Shown here piece by piece: positions 9,399 to 18,444 of a stretch of DNA of 64,000 nt; positions within the stretch are counted from its first letter, which is position 1, and each line of letters opens with the position of its first letter. Both the position numbers and the translations under genes were made by a program. Below the pieces are notes generated by a model, which saw nothing but the letters and a program-made list of their open reading frames with translations, did no database searches and had not been told where the DNA came from. The DNA is from Morganella psychrotolerans (GTDB lineage Bacteria; Pseudomonadota; Gammaproteobacteria; Enterobacterales; Enterobacteriaceae), in contig NZ_LZEX01000012.1 of NCBI RefSeq assembly GCF_001676055.1, positions 310,001-374,000 of the forward strand. Reading direction: 5' to 3'.

Positions 9399-11627
9399 TT
9401 ATGATGGCTGATGGTTGCCGGGCTCTGTATTGTCAGCTGTGGTTTTTTGTTTGTTCCGCTTTTTCGTACTCTGCTGCCTGTTATGTTCTTTTTCAGTAAT
9501 CTGGCGGATAAGCATAACAATATCAGGGATTAAATTGAGCAACAGGCGGATTTGCTCTGCAACCAACTGCTCTGCACTGTTGTTTTCACACTTACATTTA
9601 TCAAGACGTTGCGCCAGTGCATCAGCAATCGCCCGGATCTGCAATTCGCCCTGACGACCCTGTTGCAGGGCGGCTTCGGTATAACGGATAGTGTCATTCA
9701 GCAGACGCAGAATAGTATCATCCGTCAGTTTTGTGCGGTGAGCGCCGAGAGCGGAAATATAGCTCAGCAGTGTGTGGTTCAGGCAGAGCAGGCGGAATGC
9801 TTCATCATGAGATGTCCGGTAACTGCTGGGCTCAGATGAGATATTCGCCACAACAGAGGCAAATTCGCCGTCACTGATGTGCGCATCCCTGCGGGCTACC
9901 CGGTAATCCAGCCCGTCATTTTTACCGTCATAATACTGGCGCAGAATTTGCTCAAGATAACGGCCGTTTGCCTGCATCGTGCGGTCAATAACCAGAGGAA
10001 GCTGACGGTATTTCCAGTCCGGCCAGATATAGCTGACCGCAAACCAGGCAAGGCCACAGCCGATGATGGTATCAACAATACGGTGAAGTGCGATATCAAA
10101 CCCTTCGCCCAGCAAATTAAAGCTGAACAGAACGAGCAGGGTAATAAAGATAGTGGCCTGAGCATACTGGCTGGTACGGAAAACAAAAAACATCAGCCCG
10201 GAAATTACCATCAGAATCAGCTGCCCTTCATAAGACGGCACAAAATACATGATTGGCAGACCGATCAGGATCCCCGTGAGTGTCCCGGTTATCCTCAGCA
10301 TCAGGCGGCGTTTGGTGGCACTGTAGTTCGGCTGGCAGACGAAAAGGCTGGTCAGCATAATCCAGTAGCCGCGGTTTAAATCAAACAGCTGGATAATGGC
10401 GTAACCGGCACACAGCAGTACTGACATCCGGATAGCATGGCGGAACAGTGCCGATCGCGGGGTCAGATTCTGCCGGAAACGTGACCAGATATCACGCAGC
10501 CCCTGAAGGTTTTCATTGGAAAGCCTTGCATCTTCCTGCAATTTTTCAGCCGGTAATTTGGTCTGTTCCGCACTGAGCCCTTTAAGCTGAGAATCGACAC
10601 CCCGCAGATTACTCAGCAGATGGCGCAGTGCCATCACACTGCTGTTACCGGGCTTTTGCTGCTCCAGCAGATTAAGTGAGTTTTCCAGATAGGAAAATAC
10701 CCGCTCAAAACGCGGATTATGCTCATATTTTTTCCGCTGTAAGATGGCCTGTGCGACGGCGGCACAGGCCCGCCCCTGCATTGACATCAGACGCTGAAAA
10801 CGGAACATAATATCGCTGTAACGCAACTCATTGCTTAAATTCTGATACTGAATATGGGATGAACTGGCCCGTTCATGAATATCCTGGGCGACAAAATAAT
10901 AGTGTAATGCATGCCGGGTGCCTCGCTGCCCGCGGTCACCTTTCAGCCGCGAGAACAGCGACGTTTTTGCCTGATTCATTGATGCGGTGAGCGCACTGTT
11001 CGCCATCGCCAGTTCAAATACTGTCTGCTGATAATCTTCTTCAATATCCGGATCAAACAAGTTCGCTTTGGCTTCCAGATAATTTGACAGTTGCAGATAA
11101 TAGCGGGAGAGATTGTCCTGTAACGGGCGTATCGGAAACAACAGGTGTCCGGTCAGTGTCAGCAGGTTGTACCAGACCGCCCCGGCCAGCAACAGCAGTG
11201 GTTGCTGATACCAGTCATTAAACAGGTTTTTTCCCAGCATGGTATAAATGGCGATCAGCAGTGCGCCAAACGCAATAGTTGCGTAGCGTTGCCCCAGCGC
11301 GCCCAGCAAAATAAATCCGCTGGTTGACAGCGCAAGACCTGCCATAAAAAGAATGTGGTGATCAAACAGCAACTCGATGGAGGCTGAGGCGACAAAAAAA
11401 GAGATAAGTGTGATAAACAGGTTGCGCAGGCGGCCGGCCAGCCGGTCATCCAGGTCAGTCAGCGCTGCGGCTACCATCCCGAGTGTCAGTGCGATAGTGA
11501 CTTTCGGCGGCATATGCAACAGCCACGGCACCAGTGTGGTACCTGTCAGCGCAATAAATATGCGGGTATAGTAAAGAAAATGGCTGTTATAAATATAACG
11601 GCTGAAGCCGCGAAATGCTGCAAGCAC
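9399..11627 (-). CDS. yccS: YccS/FUSC-family inner-membrane protein
   Basis: This is a 742-residue inner-membrane protein of the fusaric-acid-resistance-like (FUSC) family. It is a long homologue of E. coli YccS, whose transport substrate is not established. Two bundles of transmembrane helices are visible (about residues 15-180 and 390-530). They are separated by a cytoplasmic region with LKGDRGQRGTRHALHYYFVAQDIHERASSSHIQYQ-type conserved sequence (shown here in part). The C-terminal ~30 residues are Lys/Gln/Asn-rich and probably disordered. The start is a GTG with GAGG seven bases before it. E. coli has yccF between yccS and helD; no yccF is present here. Confidence 0.9.
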   Translation of the reverse strand: MLAAFRGFSRYIYNSHFLYYTRIFIALTGTTLVPWLLHMPPKVTIALTLGMVAAALTDLDDRLAGRLRNLFITLISFFVASASIELLFDHHILFMAGLALSTSGFILLGALGQRYATIAFGALLIAIYTMLGKNLFNDWYQQPLLLLAGAVWYNLLTLTGHLLFPIRPLQDNLSRYYLQLSNYLEAKANLFDPDIEEDYQQTVFELAMANSALTASMNQAKTSLFSRLKGDRGQRGTRHALHYYFVAQDIHERASSSHIQYQNLSNELRYSDIMFRFQRLMSMQGRACAAVAQAILQRKKYEHNPRFERVFSYLENSLNLLEQQKPGNSSVMALRHLLSNLRGVDSQLKGLSAEQTKLPAEKLQEDARLSNENLQGLRDIWSRFRQNLTPRSALFRHAIRMSVLLCAGYAIIQLFDLNRGYWIMLTSLFVCQPNYSATKRRLMLRITGTLTGILIGLPIMYFVPSYEGQLILMVISGLMFFVFRTSQYAQATIFITLLVLFSFNLLGEGFDIALHRIVDTIIGCGLAWFAVSYIWPDWKYRQLPLVIDRTMQANGRYLEQILRQYYDGKNDGLDYRVARRDAHISDGEFASVVANISSEPSSYRTSHDEAFRLLCLNHTLLSYISALGAHRTKLTDDTILRLLNDTIRYTEAALQQGRQGELQIRAIADALAQRLDKCKCENNSAEQLVAEQIRLLLNLIPDIVMLIRQITEKEHNRQQSTKKRNKQKTTADNTEPGNHQPS

Positions 11628-11794
11628 AGTAACCTCAATAAGTCAGAAATACCCTTAACAGGAATTTGGCAGTAAACTAATCGTGTCTTTTCTGTAATAT
11701 GGCAATGGTATGGCGCAGGTACAGTTTTTACCACATCTGTTTTTATCACATATTGATTTCAATCTTGTATCAGTAACGTAACGGTGCGTAACTC

Positions 11795-13849
11795 ATGGAA
11801 TTAAAATCAACACAAATGGGGCAGACATTAGCCCGGCATCCTTACAATCGCGTACGGTTACTTAACGCCGGTATCGAAGTCAGCGGGGAAAAACACCGGT
11901 ATGTTATTCCTTTCAATGAGTTAATCAATATTCAATGTAAACGGGGCATTGTCTGGGGAGAGATGGAATTTGAGCTTCCGGATGAACAGGTTGTCCGTCT
12001 GCACGGTACACAATGGCAGGAAACTCAGCAATTTTATCATTACCTGACGGATGTCTGGACCCGCTGGAGTGATGAAATGAGTGTGGTCAGTGCGCAGGTA
12101 CTGGAAAAGCAGGCAGGTGAAATCACCGCCGTCATTCAGGCTGATCGCTGGCTGACACAACCTGAAAGCCGGAAACTGCGCGATAACATCATAAAATCAT
12201 TCAGCGCGCTTCCGTTGCCGCAGGTGCGGTTAAATGCGTTTGAAAACTGTGCCGCGGCGTATCAGTTCTGCCTGGGCTGGCTGGAAAATACCGATAAGAA
12301 ACGCCGTCAGCGTAATCGTGACTGGTCACAGCAATGCCTTGAAACCTATGCTGATTTTTTTGCCAATATTGAATCCTCCCCGCTGAATCAATCACAAAGT
12401 GAAGCGGTGGTAAATGGTGAGCCGTCTGTGCTGGTACTGGCGGGCGCAGGCAGTGGTAAAACATCCGTGCTGGTGGCGAGAGCGGGCTGGCTGTTACGCC
12501 GGCAGCAGGCATTACCGGAACAAATTCTGATGCTGGCTTTCGGACGGCAGGCGGCAGATGAAATGAATGAACGTATTCAGCGCTGCCTGCACACAGATGA
12601 GATCCGTACCAAAACATTTCATGCGCTGGCACTGCATATTATCCGCGAAGCAACTAATAAATCACCGGTTATCAGTGCGCTGGAAAGTGATACCGCTGCC
12701 CGCCATGAACTGATTAAATCGGTCTGGCAAACACAGTGTCGTGAGAAAAAAGCACAGGCAAAAGGCTGGCGGGAGCTTATCAGTATCAGTCTGAACTGGC
12801 TGCTTGATGAGGGCGAATACTGGGAAGATGAGGCACTGTGTCGCCGCATTGTCCCGAGAATCGATCGCTGGCTGAGCCTGATGCGGATGAATGGCGGTAG
12901 CCAGAAAGTAATGATCGAATCCGCCGAACCGGATATCGCACCTGAATTTACAAAGCAAATCAAACTGATGGCGCCATTTTTAAAAGCATGGAAAAGTGCG
13001 CTGAAAGAAGAGGGCGCGACCGATTTTTCCGGGCTTATTCACCAGGCCGTAAACCTTATCGAAAAAGGACGGTTTATTTCGCCGTGGAAAGCAGTGCTGG
13101 TGGATGAATTTCAGGATATTTCACCGCTGCGTGCCAACATTATTCATGCTTTGCGGGCACAAAATCCGCAGACAACGCTGTTTGCTGTCGGCGATGACTG
13201 GCAGGCGATTTACCGCTTCAGTGGTGCCGAACTGACGCTGACCACGGATTTCAGCGCGGTATTCGGAGAGGGCGGGCAGTGCGCGCTGGATACCACATAC
13301 CGCTTTAACAGCCGGATCGGTGAGGTTGCTAATCAGTTTATTCAGCGAAATCCGCAGCAGTTAGCCAAGCCGCTGAACAGCCTGACAAAAGGGGATAAAA
13401 AAGCGGTTCTGTTACTACCGGATACCCAATTGGACGCATTGCTCAATAAAATGAGTGGTTACGTTACCGCAGAAGAAACTATTTTGATTCTGGCGCGTTA
13501 TCATCACCTGAAACCGGACATTTTATCGGTGGCGGCAACCCGCTGGCCGCAGCTTAATATCCGCTTTATGACAATGCACGGCTCAAAAGGGCAACAGGCA
13601 GATTATGTGATTCTCACCGGTCTGACCGATGAGAAAGACGGTTTTCCGGCGGCTGCGCGGGAATCGGTGATTGAACAGGGACTATTACCCCGTGAGGAAG
13701 AATTTCAGCACGCCGAAGAGCGCCGTCTGATGTATGTGGCGCTGACCCGGGCGAAAAAACAGGTCTGGCTGCTGTATGATAACGCATCACCCTCCTGTTT
13801 TGCCGCCGAGTTGGCTGACATGGGTGTCAGCCGGGTGAAAAAGCCCTGA
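11795..13849 (+). CDS. helD: DNA helicase IV
   Basis: HelD is a UvrD/Rep-like superfamily 1 3'-5' helicase acting in recombination and repair. The product is 684 residues, the usual length. It has a family-specific N-terminal ~200 residues, a Walker A LAGAGSGKT near residue 215, and a Walker B LVDEFQDIS near 434. Further motifs are GDDWQAIYRFSGA, TMHGSKGQQADYVI and VALTRAKKQVWLL. It faces yccS divergently and ends five bases from the convergent mgsA stop, as in E. coli apart from the missing yccF. Confidence 0.94.
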   Translation: MELKSTQMGQTLARHPYNRVRLLNAGIEVSGEKHRYVIPFNELINIQCKRGIVWGEMEFELPDEQVVRLHGTQWQETQQFYHYLTDVWTRWSDEMSVVSAQVLEKQAGEITAVIQADRWLTQPESRKLRDNIIKSFSALPLPQVRLNAFENCAAAYQFCLGWLENTDKKRRQRNRDWSQQCLETYADFFANIESSPLNQSQSEAVVNGEPSVLVLAGAGSGKTSVLVARAGWLLRRQQALPEQILMLAFGRQAADEMNERIQRCLHTDEIRTKTFHALALHIIREATNKSPVISALESDTAARHELIKSVWQTQCREKKAQAKGWRELISISLNWLLDEGEYWEDEALCRRIVPRIDRWLSLMRMNGGSQKVMIESAEPDIAPEFTKQIKLMAPFLKAWKSALKEEGATDFSGLIHQAVNLIEKGRFISPWKAVLVDEFQDISPLRANIIHALRAQNPQTTLFAVGDDWQAIYRFSGAELTLTTDFSAVFGEGGQCALDTTYRFNSRIGEVANQFIQRNPQQLAKPLNSLTKGDKKAVLLLPDTQLDALLNKMSGYVTAEETILILARYHHLKPDILSVAATRWPQLNIRFMTMHGSKGQQADYVILTGLTDEKDGFPAAARESVIEQGLLPREEEFQHAEERRLMYVALTRAKKQVWLLYDNASPSCFAAELADMGVSRVKKP

Positions 13850-13854
13850 TTATT

Positions 13855-14313
13855 TTATTTTGTGCGCTCATTTAAATAGCGGGCGTAATCCGGGATGACA
13901 ATATCCACATCTTTGTCAAAATCCGGGGAATGAATAATAAAATCAGCGGTGGACATATTTGTGGCGACCGGGATATTCCAGACGGTCGCCAGGCGCAGCA
14001 GTGCTTTGACATCCGGGTCGTGCGGTACCGCATTGAGCGGATCCCAGAAGAAAATCAGTACATCAATTTTTGCCTCAGCAATCATTGCGCCAATTTGCTG
14101 ATCGCCACCCATCGGCCCGCTCAGCATCCCGGTAATCTCCAGTCCTGTCTCCTTGCTGATAAGCAGTCCGGTGGTGCCGGTGGCAAAGAGCTTATGTTCC
14201 TGTAATGCTGTCAGATTACGTTTAACCCAGTCCAGTAATTTGGTTTTGTAATGGTCATGCGCTACAAGGGCAATTTTTTTATGCTTGGTCAGTACACGGG
14301 TTGTGGATTCCAT
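13855..14313 (-). CDS. mgsA: Methylglyoxal synthase
   Basis: MgsA converts dihydroxyacetone phosphate to methylglyoxal and phosphate, a glycolytic overflow bypass under phosphate limitation. The 152-residue product is full length. It keeps GTTG for phosphate binding, [10 protein letters not shown] with catalytic Asp71, the [15 protein letters not shown] segment with His98 and Asp101, and the TADFIIHSP region. The gene is convergent with helD, the conserved enterobacterial arrangement. Confidence 0.95.
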   Translation of the reverse strand: MESTTRVLTKHKKIALVAHDHYKTKLLDWVKRNLTALQEHKLFATGTTGLLISKETGLEITGMLSGPMGGDQQIGAMIAEAKIDVLIFFWDPLNAVPHDPDVKALLRLATVWNIPVATNMSTADFIIHSPDFDKDVDIVIPDYARYLNERTK

Positions 14314-14413
14314 AACACTCTCTTTTTGCGGCAGATTAGACGAATAAAATATTATTCAATAACATAAGCGAAAAAAACCATCCCGCCAACCGGTGATTGT
14401 CCCTCTCTTATGT

Positions 14414-14539
14414 TATACCCTTATTCATTCAAACTGCAGGTTCGTTGGCTGCATTCAGCCAGCCGGGTCACATACTTGTGTATGCTCCCCGTCTGTCTTC
14501 CCTTGCCGCCTGCCTGCATCTTGAATGACGTTGGGTATA
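14414..14539. repeat. ERIC-like intergenic repeat, full copy 1
   Basis: This 126-base imperfect palindrome starts TATACCC and ends GGGTATA. It resembles ERIC elements in length and in its ends (CTTGAATGACGTTGGGTATA) and contains the ERIC-like central GTCACATACTTGTGTATGCTCCCC. A second full copy lies at 47099-47224 and a deleted copy at 44891-44946. Such elements are non-coding, transcribed into hairpins and spread by an unknown route. Confidence 0.85.
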
Positions 14540-14588
14540 TAACTCAGAAACTCAGATTATTTTTGCGGGTGTATGATAAGGGGCATAT

Positions 14589-15002
14589 ATGAATGATACC
14601 GTTTTGACAGATATTCTTCAGCAGGTAAAAACCATTGCTGTTGTCGGCGCGAGTGATAAACCGGATCGCCCGGTTTATCATGTGATGGAATATCTGCTGG
14701 GTCAGGGCTACCGGGTAATCCCTGTCAGTCCGAAACTTGCAGGTAAGACACTGATAGGCCAGATGGTTTACGCCACGCTTGCTGATATTCCGGAACCGGT
14801 TGATATGGTGGATGTATTTCGCAATGCTGATGCCGCACCCGGTATTGCACAGGAAGCCATTGCTGTTCACGCAAAGGTGTTGTGGTTACAGCAGGGTGTT
14901 ATCAGTGAGGAAGCAAAATTAGTGGCGGAAAATGCCGGGTTGCGTTTTGTTATGGACAGATGCCCGAAGATTGAAATTCCGCGTCTGGGATTGGAAAAAT
15001 AA
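14589..15002 (+). CDS. yccU: YccU, CoA-binding-domain protein
   Basis: This is a 137-residue Rossmann-like CoA-binding protein of the succinyl-CoA-synthetase alpha type, a homologue of E. coli YccU of unknown cellular role. The nucleotide-binding pattern VVGASDKPDRPVYHV near residue 20, PVSPK, and VDVFRNADAAPGIA are diagnostic. It starts with a good GGGGC-ATAT-ATG region. It sits between mgsA and hspQ as in E. coli, minus yccT. The ERIC-like repeat lies in the gap before it. Confidence 0.88.
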   Translation: MNDTVLTDILQQVKTIAVVGASDKPDRPVYHVMEYLLGQGYRVIPVSPKLAGKTLIGQMVYATLADIPEPVDMVDVFRNADAAPGIAQEAIAVHAKVLWLQQGVISEEAKLVAENAGLRFVMDRCPKIEIPRLGLEK

Positions 15003-15023
15003 GAATAAATAAGAAAAAAATAA

Positions 15024-15052
15024 AGCCCCGGCATGTGAGTGGCGGGGGCTTA
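15024..15052. terminator. Bidirectional terminator between yccU and hspQ
   Basis: AAGCCCCG(G) / CGGGGGCTT stem between the convergent stops of yccU and hspQ, with an A-rich left flank that acts as the T tail for hspQ. Confidence 0.75.
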
Positions 15053-15065
15053 TCTGTATTAAGCC

Positions 15066-15383
15066 CTAATTACGCAACCGGGGCGACAACAGTTGGTTGC
15101 GGATAGATTCAGCCAGATCGTCCATAGTGATATTGTCGGGGTGATCTTTGTCCATCTCATAAGTAATCTGAGCTTCAGCCAGATAACTATGGATAGGTTC
15201 ACCTTCATCATCTTCCATCACGACGTGATACCAGGGCGCAGAGCGCAGGTTCATATTGGATGCGATATCGTCCTCTTCCGGCTGATCCAGTGAGTATTCA
15301 GGATCAATGTCAACAATTACGCCCAGGTAGCCAAGCAGCTTATGGCGAACTTGTTGTCCGATACCGAATTTACTTGAAATCAT
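15066..15383 (-). CDS. hspQ: Heat shock protein HspQ
   Basis: HspQ is a small hemimethylated-DNA-binding (YccV-like) protein that acts as a specificity-enhancing factor for Lon in Enterobacteria. The second ATG (15383) gives [14 protein letters not shown] and exactly 105 residues, as in E. coli, with GGAGG eight bases upstream. In-frame GTG 15392 and ATG 15386 are alternatives. The core [24 protein letters not shown] and the end LLSPRLRN are conserved. A sigma-32 promoter lies directly upstream. Confidence 0.95.
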   Translation of the reverse strand: MISSKFGIGQQVRHKLLGYLGVIVDIDPEYSLDQPEEDDIASNMNLRSAPWYHVVMEDDEGEPIHSYLAEAQITYEMDKDHPDNITMDDLAESIRNQLLSPRLRN

Positions 15384-15419
15384 CATAATCACCTCCGAAG
15401 AAACGTTGCTCTGTTACTA

Positions 15420-15448
15420 ATATGGGGGTTACCGATAACAGATTCAAT
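15420..15448 (-). promoter_or_regulatory. Sigma-32 heat-shock promoter of hspQ
   Basis: On the hspQ strand, ATTGAA and CCCCATAT are separated by about 15 bases. This fits the sigma-32 consensus (CTTGAA, N13-17, CCCCATNT). It is placed about 40 bases before the start codon, agreeing with known heat induction of hspQ. Confidence 0.82.
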
Positions 15449-15634
15449 CCCTTTATAGATTGGTATTACCTATTTCTGTAATCAGTGGTATCTGACTGTT
15501 TCAGGTTATCGGCGGCTGCGGTAAATTACAACCGGCGGATAACGATAAAGATTAAAATAGGGATAATGGCATGAAAAGGAGTGACATAATGAATACAGGA
15601 CGCGATTTTCCGGTTCATTGCGAACCGGCTGGTG

Positions 15635-15964
15635 TCAGATACATCTTACCGGCTTAGGTAAACCTGCCAGTTTTGTCGCCTGCTTAGCCGGACCTTTCGG
15701 GAACAAGCGGTACAAATAGCGACTGTTTCCCCGATCTTCGCCATACTTTTGTGTAATGGCTTTTACCAGCATACGGATAGCCGGTGAAGTGTTGAATTCC
15801 AGATAAAACTCCCGCACAAACAGGATGACTTCCCGGTGCTGCTCTGTCAGAGAAATCTCTTCCTGCTCAGCAAGCAGCGGCACCATACTTTCCTGCCAAT
15901 CCTGAACATTGAGCAAATAGCCCTGAGCATCGGTGGCGATTTCACGCCCTTCAAACACAAACAT
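15635..15964 (-). CDS. tusE: Sulfurtransferase TusE
   Basis: TusE takes sulfur from the TusBCD complex and hands it to MnmA for 2-thiolation of the wobble uridine in tRNAs for Glu, Gln and Lys. This is a DsrC-family protein. I placed the start at 15964 ([12 protein letters not shown]), giving 109 residues as in E. coli. An open frame extends to 16081, but those codons encode an unrelated hydrophobic stretch. [34 protein letters not shown] and the terminal KPVRCI with its catalytic penultimate Cys are conserved. Confidence 0.93.
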   Translation of the reverse strand: MFVFEGREIATDAQGYLLNVQDWQESMVPLLAEQEEISLTEQHREVILFVREFYLEFNTSPAIRMLVKAITQKYGEDRGNSRYLYRLFPKGPAKQATKLAGLPKPVRCI

Positions 15965-16165
15965 AATCGAAACCTGGTAAACCTGATGAGTAATGAGACC
16001 GAAAATGTAGCAAAAAACGGGGAGTATCCCAAGCTTTCGGACAGATAAATCAGCAATGATGATGAAAAATAGAGCTAACACATTGAGATATGACTAAATT
16101 TTCAACATTCAGAACCCCGGGGACTTTACAGAACCCGGAGAGAGGTCTATAGTGCACGTCATTGC

Positions 16166-16253
16166 GGAGGGGTGGCCGAGCGGCTTAAGGCAGCGGTCTT
16201 GAAAACCGCCGATGGGTAACCATCCGAGAGTTCGAATCTCTCCTCCTCCGCCA
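16166..16253 (+). tRNA. serT: tRNA-Ser (anticodon UGA)
   Basis: A complete class II tRNA folds here. The acceptor stem is GGAGGGG / CTCCTCC with discriminator G and encoded CCA. The D arm is GCCGAGCGGCTTAAGGC and the anticodon stem-loop is GCGGT-CTTGAAA-ACCGC with anticodon TGA. The extra arm is CGATGGGTAACCATCCG and the T arm is AGAGTTCGAATCTCT. E. coli serT sits at the equivalent place beyond tusE. The accessory region starts directly downstream. Confidence 0.97.
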
Positions 16254-16259
16254 CTATTC

Positions 16260-16294
16260 AACGCCATGCTATTAATTAGCATGGCGTTTTTGCT
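16260..16294 (+). terminator. Terminator of tRNA-Ser
   Basis: ACGCCATGCTA / TAGCATGGCGT hairpin followed by TTTTTGCTTTT, seven bases after the CCA end. Confidence 0.92.
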
Positions 16295-16566
16295 TTTAAG
16301 CTCCTTTCCATATGCCACTATATTTTAATTCTCCTCAGTACCTGTCGATAGCGATTGGATTGTTTATCCTCAAAATGAGCAATTTTTAATATCACAGCTA
16401 AAATCTGTTACCTATTTATAAAGCTAAGCGTAAACAATCTCTGTTTAAAACCAGAAGTCAGCGTTAATAACGATTGGTCATGGAACCGGGACCGATTAGC
16501 CCGCTTGATTGACTGCGATAAATGGCGTTAACTGTAATAGTTGATAATTCATTTTAAGGTGGCAAC

Positions 16567-16926
16567 ATGAAAAGGAATGATCTGATTAGTTATATCCAAA
16601 ATAATTATGGGGTATCTCCTGAATATCCATGGGATAAGTACCCAAATTATGTTGTATTCAGACATCAGGGCAGTTCTAAGTGGTTTGCCGTCATTATGGA
16701 TATATCTGCGGATAAATTACATGAAAAGGGCGCAGGGACTATCATTGATATCATCAATGTTAAGGTTGAGCCTGAACTGGTTGGTTCGCTTCGCTTAAAA
16801 GAGGGTGTTTTTCCGGCATACCATATGAATAAAGAGCACTGGATTACCATAAAATTGGATAATAATTTTAGTGAATCTGAACTTAAATCATTGATCGATG
16901 GCAGTTACAGGTTAACTCAAAAATAG
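16567..16926 (+). CDS. MmcQ/YjbR family DNA-binding protein
   Basis: This 119-residue protein matches the MmcQ/YjbR (DUF419) fold. Family features are an N-terminal SPEYPWDKYPNYVVFRH, a central KWFAVIMDIS strand and NVKVEPEL, then VFPAYHMNKEHWITIKL. The C-terminal helix closes with LIDGSYRLTQ. E. coli YjbR has a CyaY-like fold and a proposed DNA-binding role; the physiological function is unknown. It is the first gene past the tRNA and appears monocistronic, with AAGGTGG before the ATG. Confidence 0.85.
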   Translation: MKRNDLISYIQNNYGVSPEYPWDKYPNYVVFRHQGSSKWFAVIMDISADKLHEKGAGTIIDIINVKVEPELVGSLRLKEGVFPAYHMNKEHWITIKLDNNFSESELKSLIDGSYRLTQK

Positions 16927-17011
16927 CACGAGTCCGCCTGCATTAAATGAGTCAATAAGCAGGCTGTTCGTATAGTGTATTTTATCTATTTAAGAGCTGA
17001 TGGAGCCGGAC

Positions 17012-17299
17012 ATGAACGAGATCCGTGTAGTTGCAACAATGGTAGCAAAAGAAGAATACAAAGATGATGTATATGATGCACTCAAGTCCGTTGTAATACC
17101 GAGCCGCCGGGAAGCCGGAAATATTAAATATGAATTACATCAGGATATGCAACACGATGGAACCTATGTGTTTTTTGAAATATGGAAGTCACAGGACGCT
17201 TTAGATGAGCATAATGAGACGCCGCATTTTAAAGAATTAATTAATAAAATTGATGGCAGGCTTGATGTGCTGGACATTAAATTATTAAAACAAATTTAA
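17012..17299 (+). CDS. Antibiotic biosynthesis monooxygenase-type (ABM) domain protein
   Basis: This 95-residue dimeric ferredoxin-like ABM-domain protein resembles quinol monooxygenase YgiN. Visible hallmarks are an N-terminal strand EIRVVATMVAK, the SRREAGNIKYELHQ segment, YVFFEIWKSQDALDEHNETPHFK and a final strand. I start at ATG 17012, which has GGAG seven bases upstream; an in-frame ATG at 17000 overlaps that ribosome site. Substrate is unknown. The members of this family oxidise quinols or polyketides without cofactor. Confidence 0.83.
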   Translation: MNEIRVVATMVAKEEYKDDVYDALKSVVIPSRREAGNIKYELHQDMQHDGTYVFFEIWKSQDALDEHNETPHFKELINKIDGRLDVLDIKLLKQI

Positions 17300-18030
17300 A
17301 ACACGGTGGATTCAATTATCCGGAATTTCCGGATAGTTGACGAGATCGAAGCTCATAGCAGGATCCTTTCAGCGTTTCACACTGGTAACCGCAAAGTGGC
17401 AGTGACACCAAAACGGCCAGATTTAATACAATATATTTAACTTAAGCTAACGGTTGGTGGGGGCTTTGTCTGATGTGTCATTTTTGACCCGGCATTGCCC
17501 TGCTGCTGCTTATTTTTTCTTTTACAATAATAAAATAACTTTAAATTCAATCAATTACATAATTATATATTGATCTGCCAATTCTGGTATTATTAGCCTT
17601 CCATCGTAAGTATATTGAGCATGTTGGTTTTTTATTCTTTCAATTGATAATTTGTAGAATTAAACACCTTTAGTGAGGGTATTTTAAGTGGTTATTGGTT
17701 TTTAATTTTATTTTTTAACAAAAAACACATTTCATGCACATTTTTTGTTTGTCTTAGTAAGAAAAATCCAATAAATTAGCGTCTCTGGTTTAAACCAAAA
17801 TAAATGGTGGCGATGGTATGGTTATGACTGCCTGGTGAATTATGCCGATAAATACCGATATCCCAGAGGCGGTAATCTAATCGCCTGAGTACCATATGGC
17901 AGATATTATTGATATTCATCTGAATTGAATATCATTCTTTTATTATGGATTAAACTGTTATTGTATTTTTACAAAGTAATACTCTCTTCTATTGAAACAG
18001 TAAGTATATACCTCTGCGGGGGAATTCAGC
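17300..18030. other. AT-rich intergenic region, no gene recognised
   Basis: This 731-base stretch has only short, unsupported frames. A hairpin TATCCGGAATTTCCGGATA at about 17319-17337 follows the ABM gene and could stop transcription, though no T tail follows. From about 17500 the sequence is strongly AT-rich and presumably contains the promoter region of the downstream MrpJ-like regulator. No operator was identified. Confidence 0.5.
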
Positions 18031-18300
18031 ATGATCAGCAGCGATGAATTAAAAGATAATATAAGTATAATAATAAGAAAACGTATATTTGATAAACGAA
18101 AAGAACGGCATTTATCAGGGCGGGAGGTTGCCGAACTCCTCGGTATAAGCCAGCAACAGTACTCTTGTTATGAGAGAGGGGTTAGTCGCATTGATATTGT
18201 TACTTTAGTAAATATATCAATTATATTCAGAACCAGTATCAATTGGTTTTTAAAAGACATTATGTCACTGTATAGAAAGCAAAAGAGTCAAGAAAGCTGA
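18031..18300 (+). CDS. MrpJ-like helix-turn-helix regulator
   Basis: This 89-residue XRE/Cro-type HTH protein carries the SQQQYSCYERG recognition helix motif of the MrpJ family. In Proteus mirabilis these regulators accompany fimbrial operons and repress flagella (flhDC). The HTH spans about residues 26-60, and a poorly conserved Lys/Ser tail follows. The gene ends in TGA exactly where an octanucleotide repeat begins. It is followed by an autotransporter gene on the same strand, so it may control surface-adhesin expression. Function is inferred from family and position. Confidence 0.82.
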   Translation: MISSDELKDNISIIIRKRIFDKRKERHLSGREVAELLGISQQQYSCYERGVSRIDIVTLVNISIIFRTSINWFLKDIMSLYRKQKSQES

Positions 18301-18362
18301 ATTATTTAATTATTTAATTATTTAATTATTTAATTATTTAATTATTTAATTATTTAATTATT
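18301..18362. repeat. (ATTATTTA)n tandem octanucleotide repeat
   Basis: There are 7.75 perfect copies of the 8-base unit ATTATTTA. The array begins at the base after the regulator stop codon and ends about 80 bases before the autotransporter start. A pure tetra- to octanucleotide array in a promoter-proximal position is the usual architecture of a slipped-strand phase-variable locus. Confidence 0.95.
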
Positions 18363-18444
18363 CAACGCTATTTGTTCGTGTGTTTTTATCCACCATCCGT
18401 AATTAATTACTTTATTAATTTTACTAAACACCATTTGAGTTTTT

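Noticed and set aside
15605-15630. CCGGTTC / GAACCGG hairpin as terminator of tusE
   Set aside because: On the tusE strand it is followed by A residues rather than T, so it does not fit a Rho-independent terminator.
15571-15657. 28-codon frame MKRSDIMNTGRDFP... with a stop inside the tusE 3' end
   Set aside because: It overlaps tusE in antisense, has no family match and no good ribosome site.
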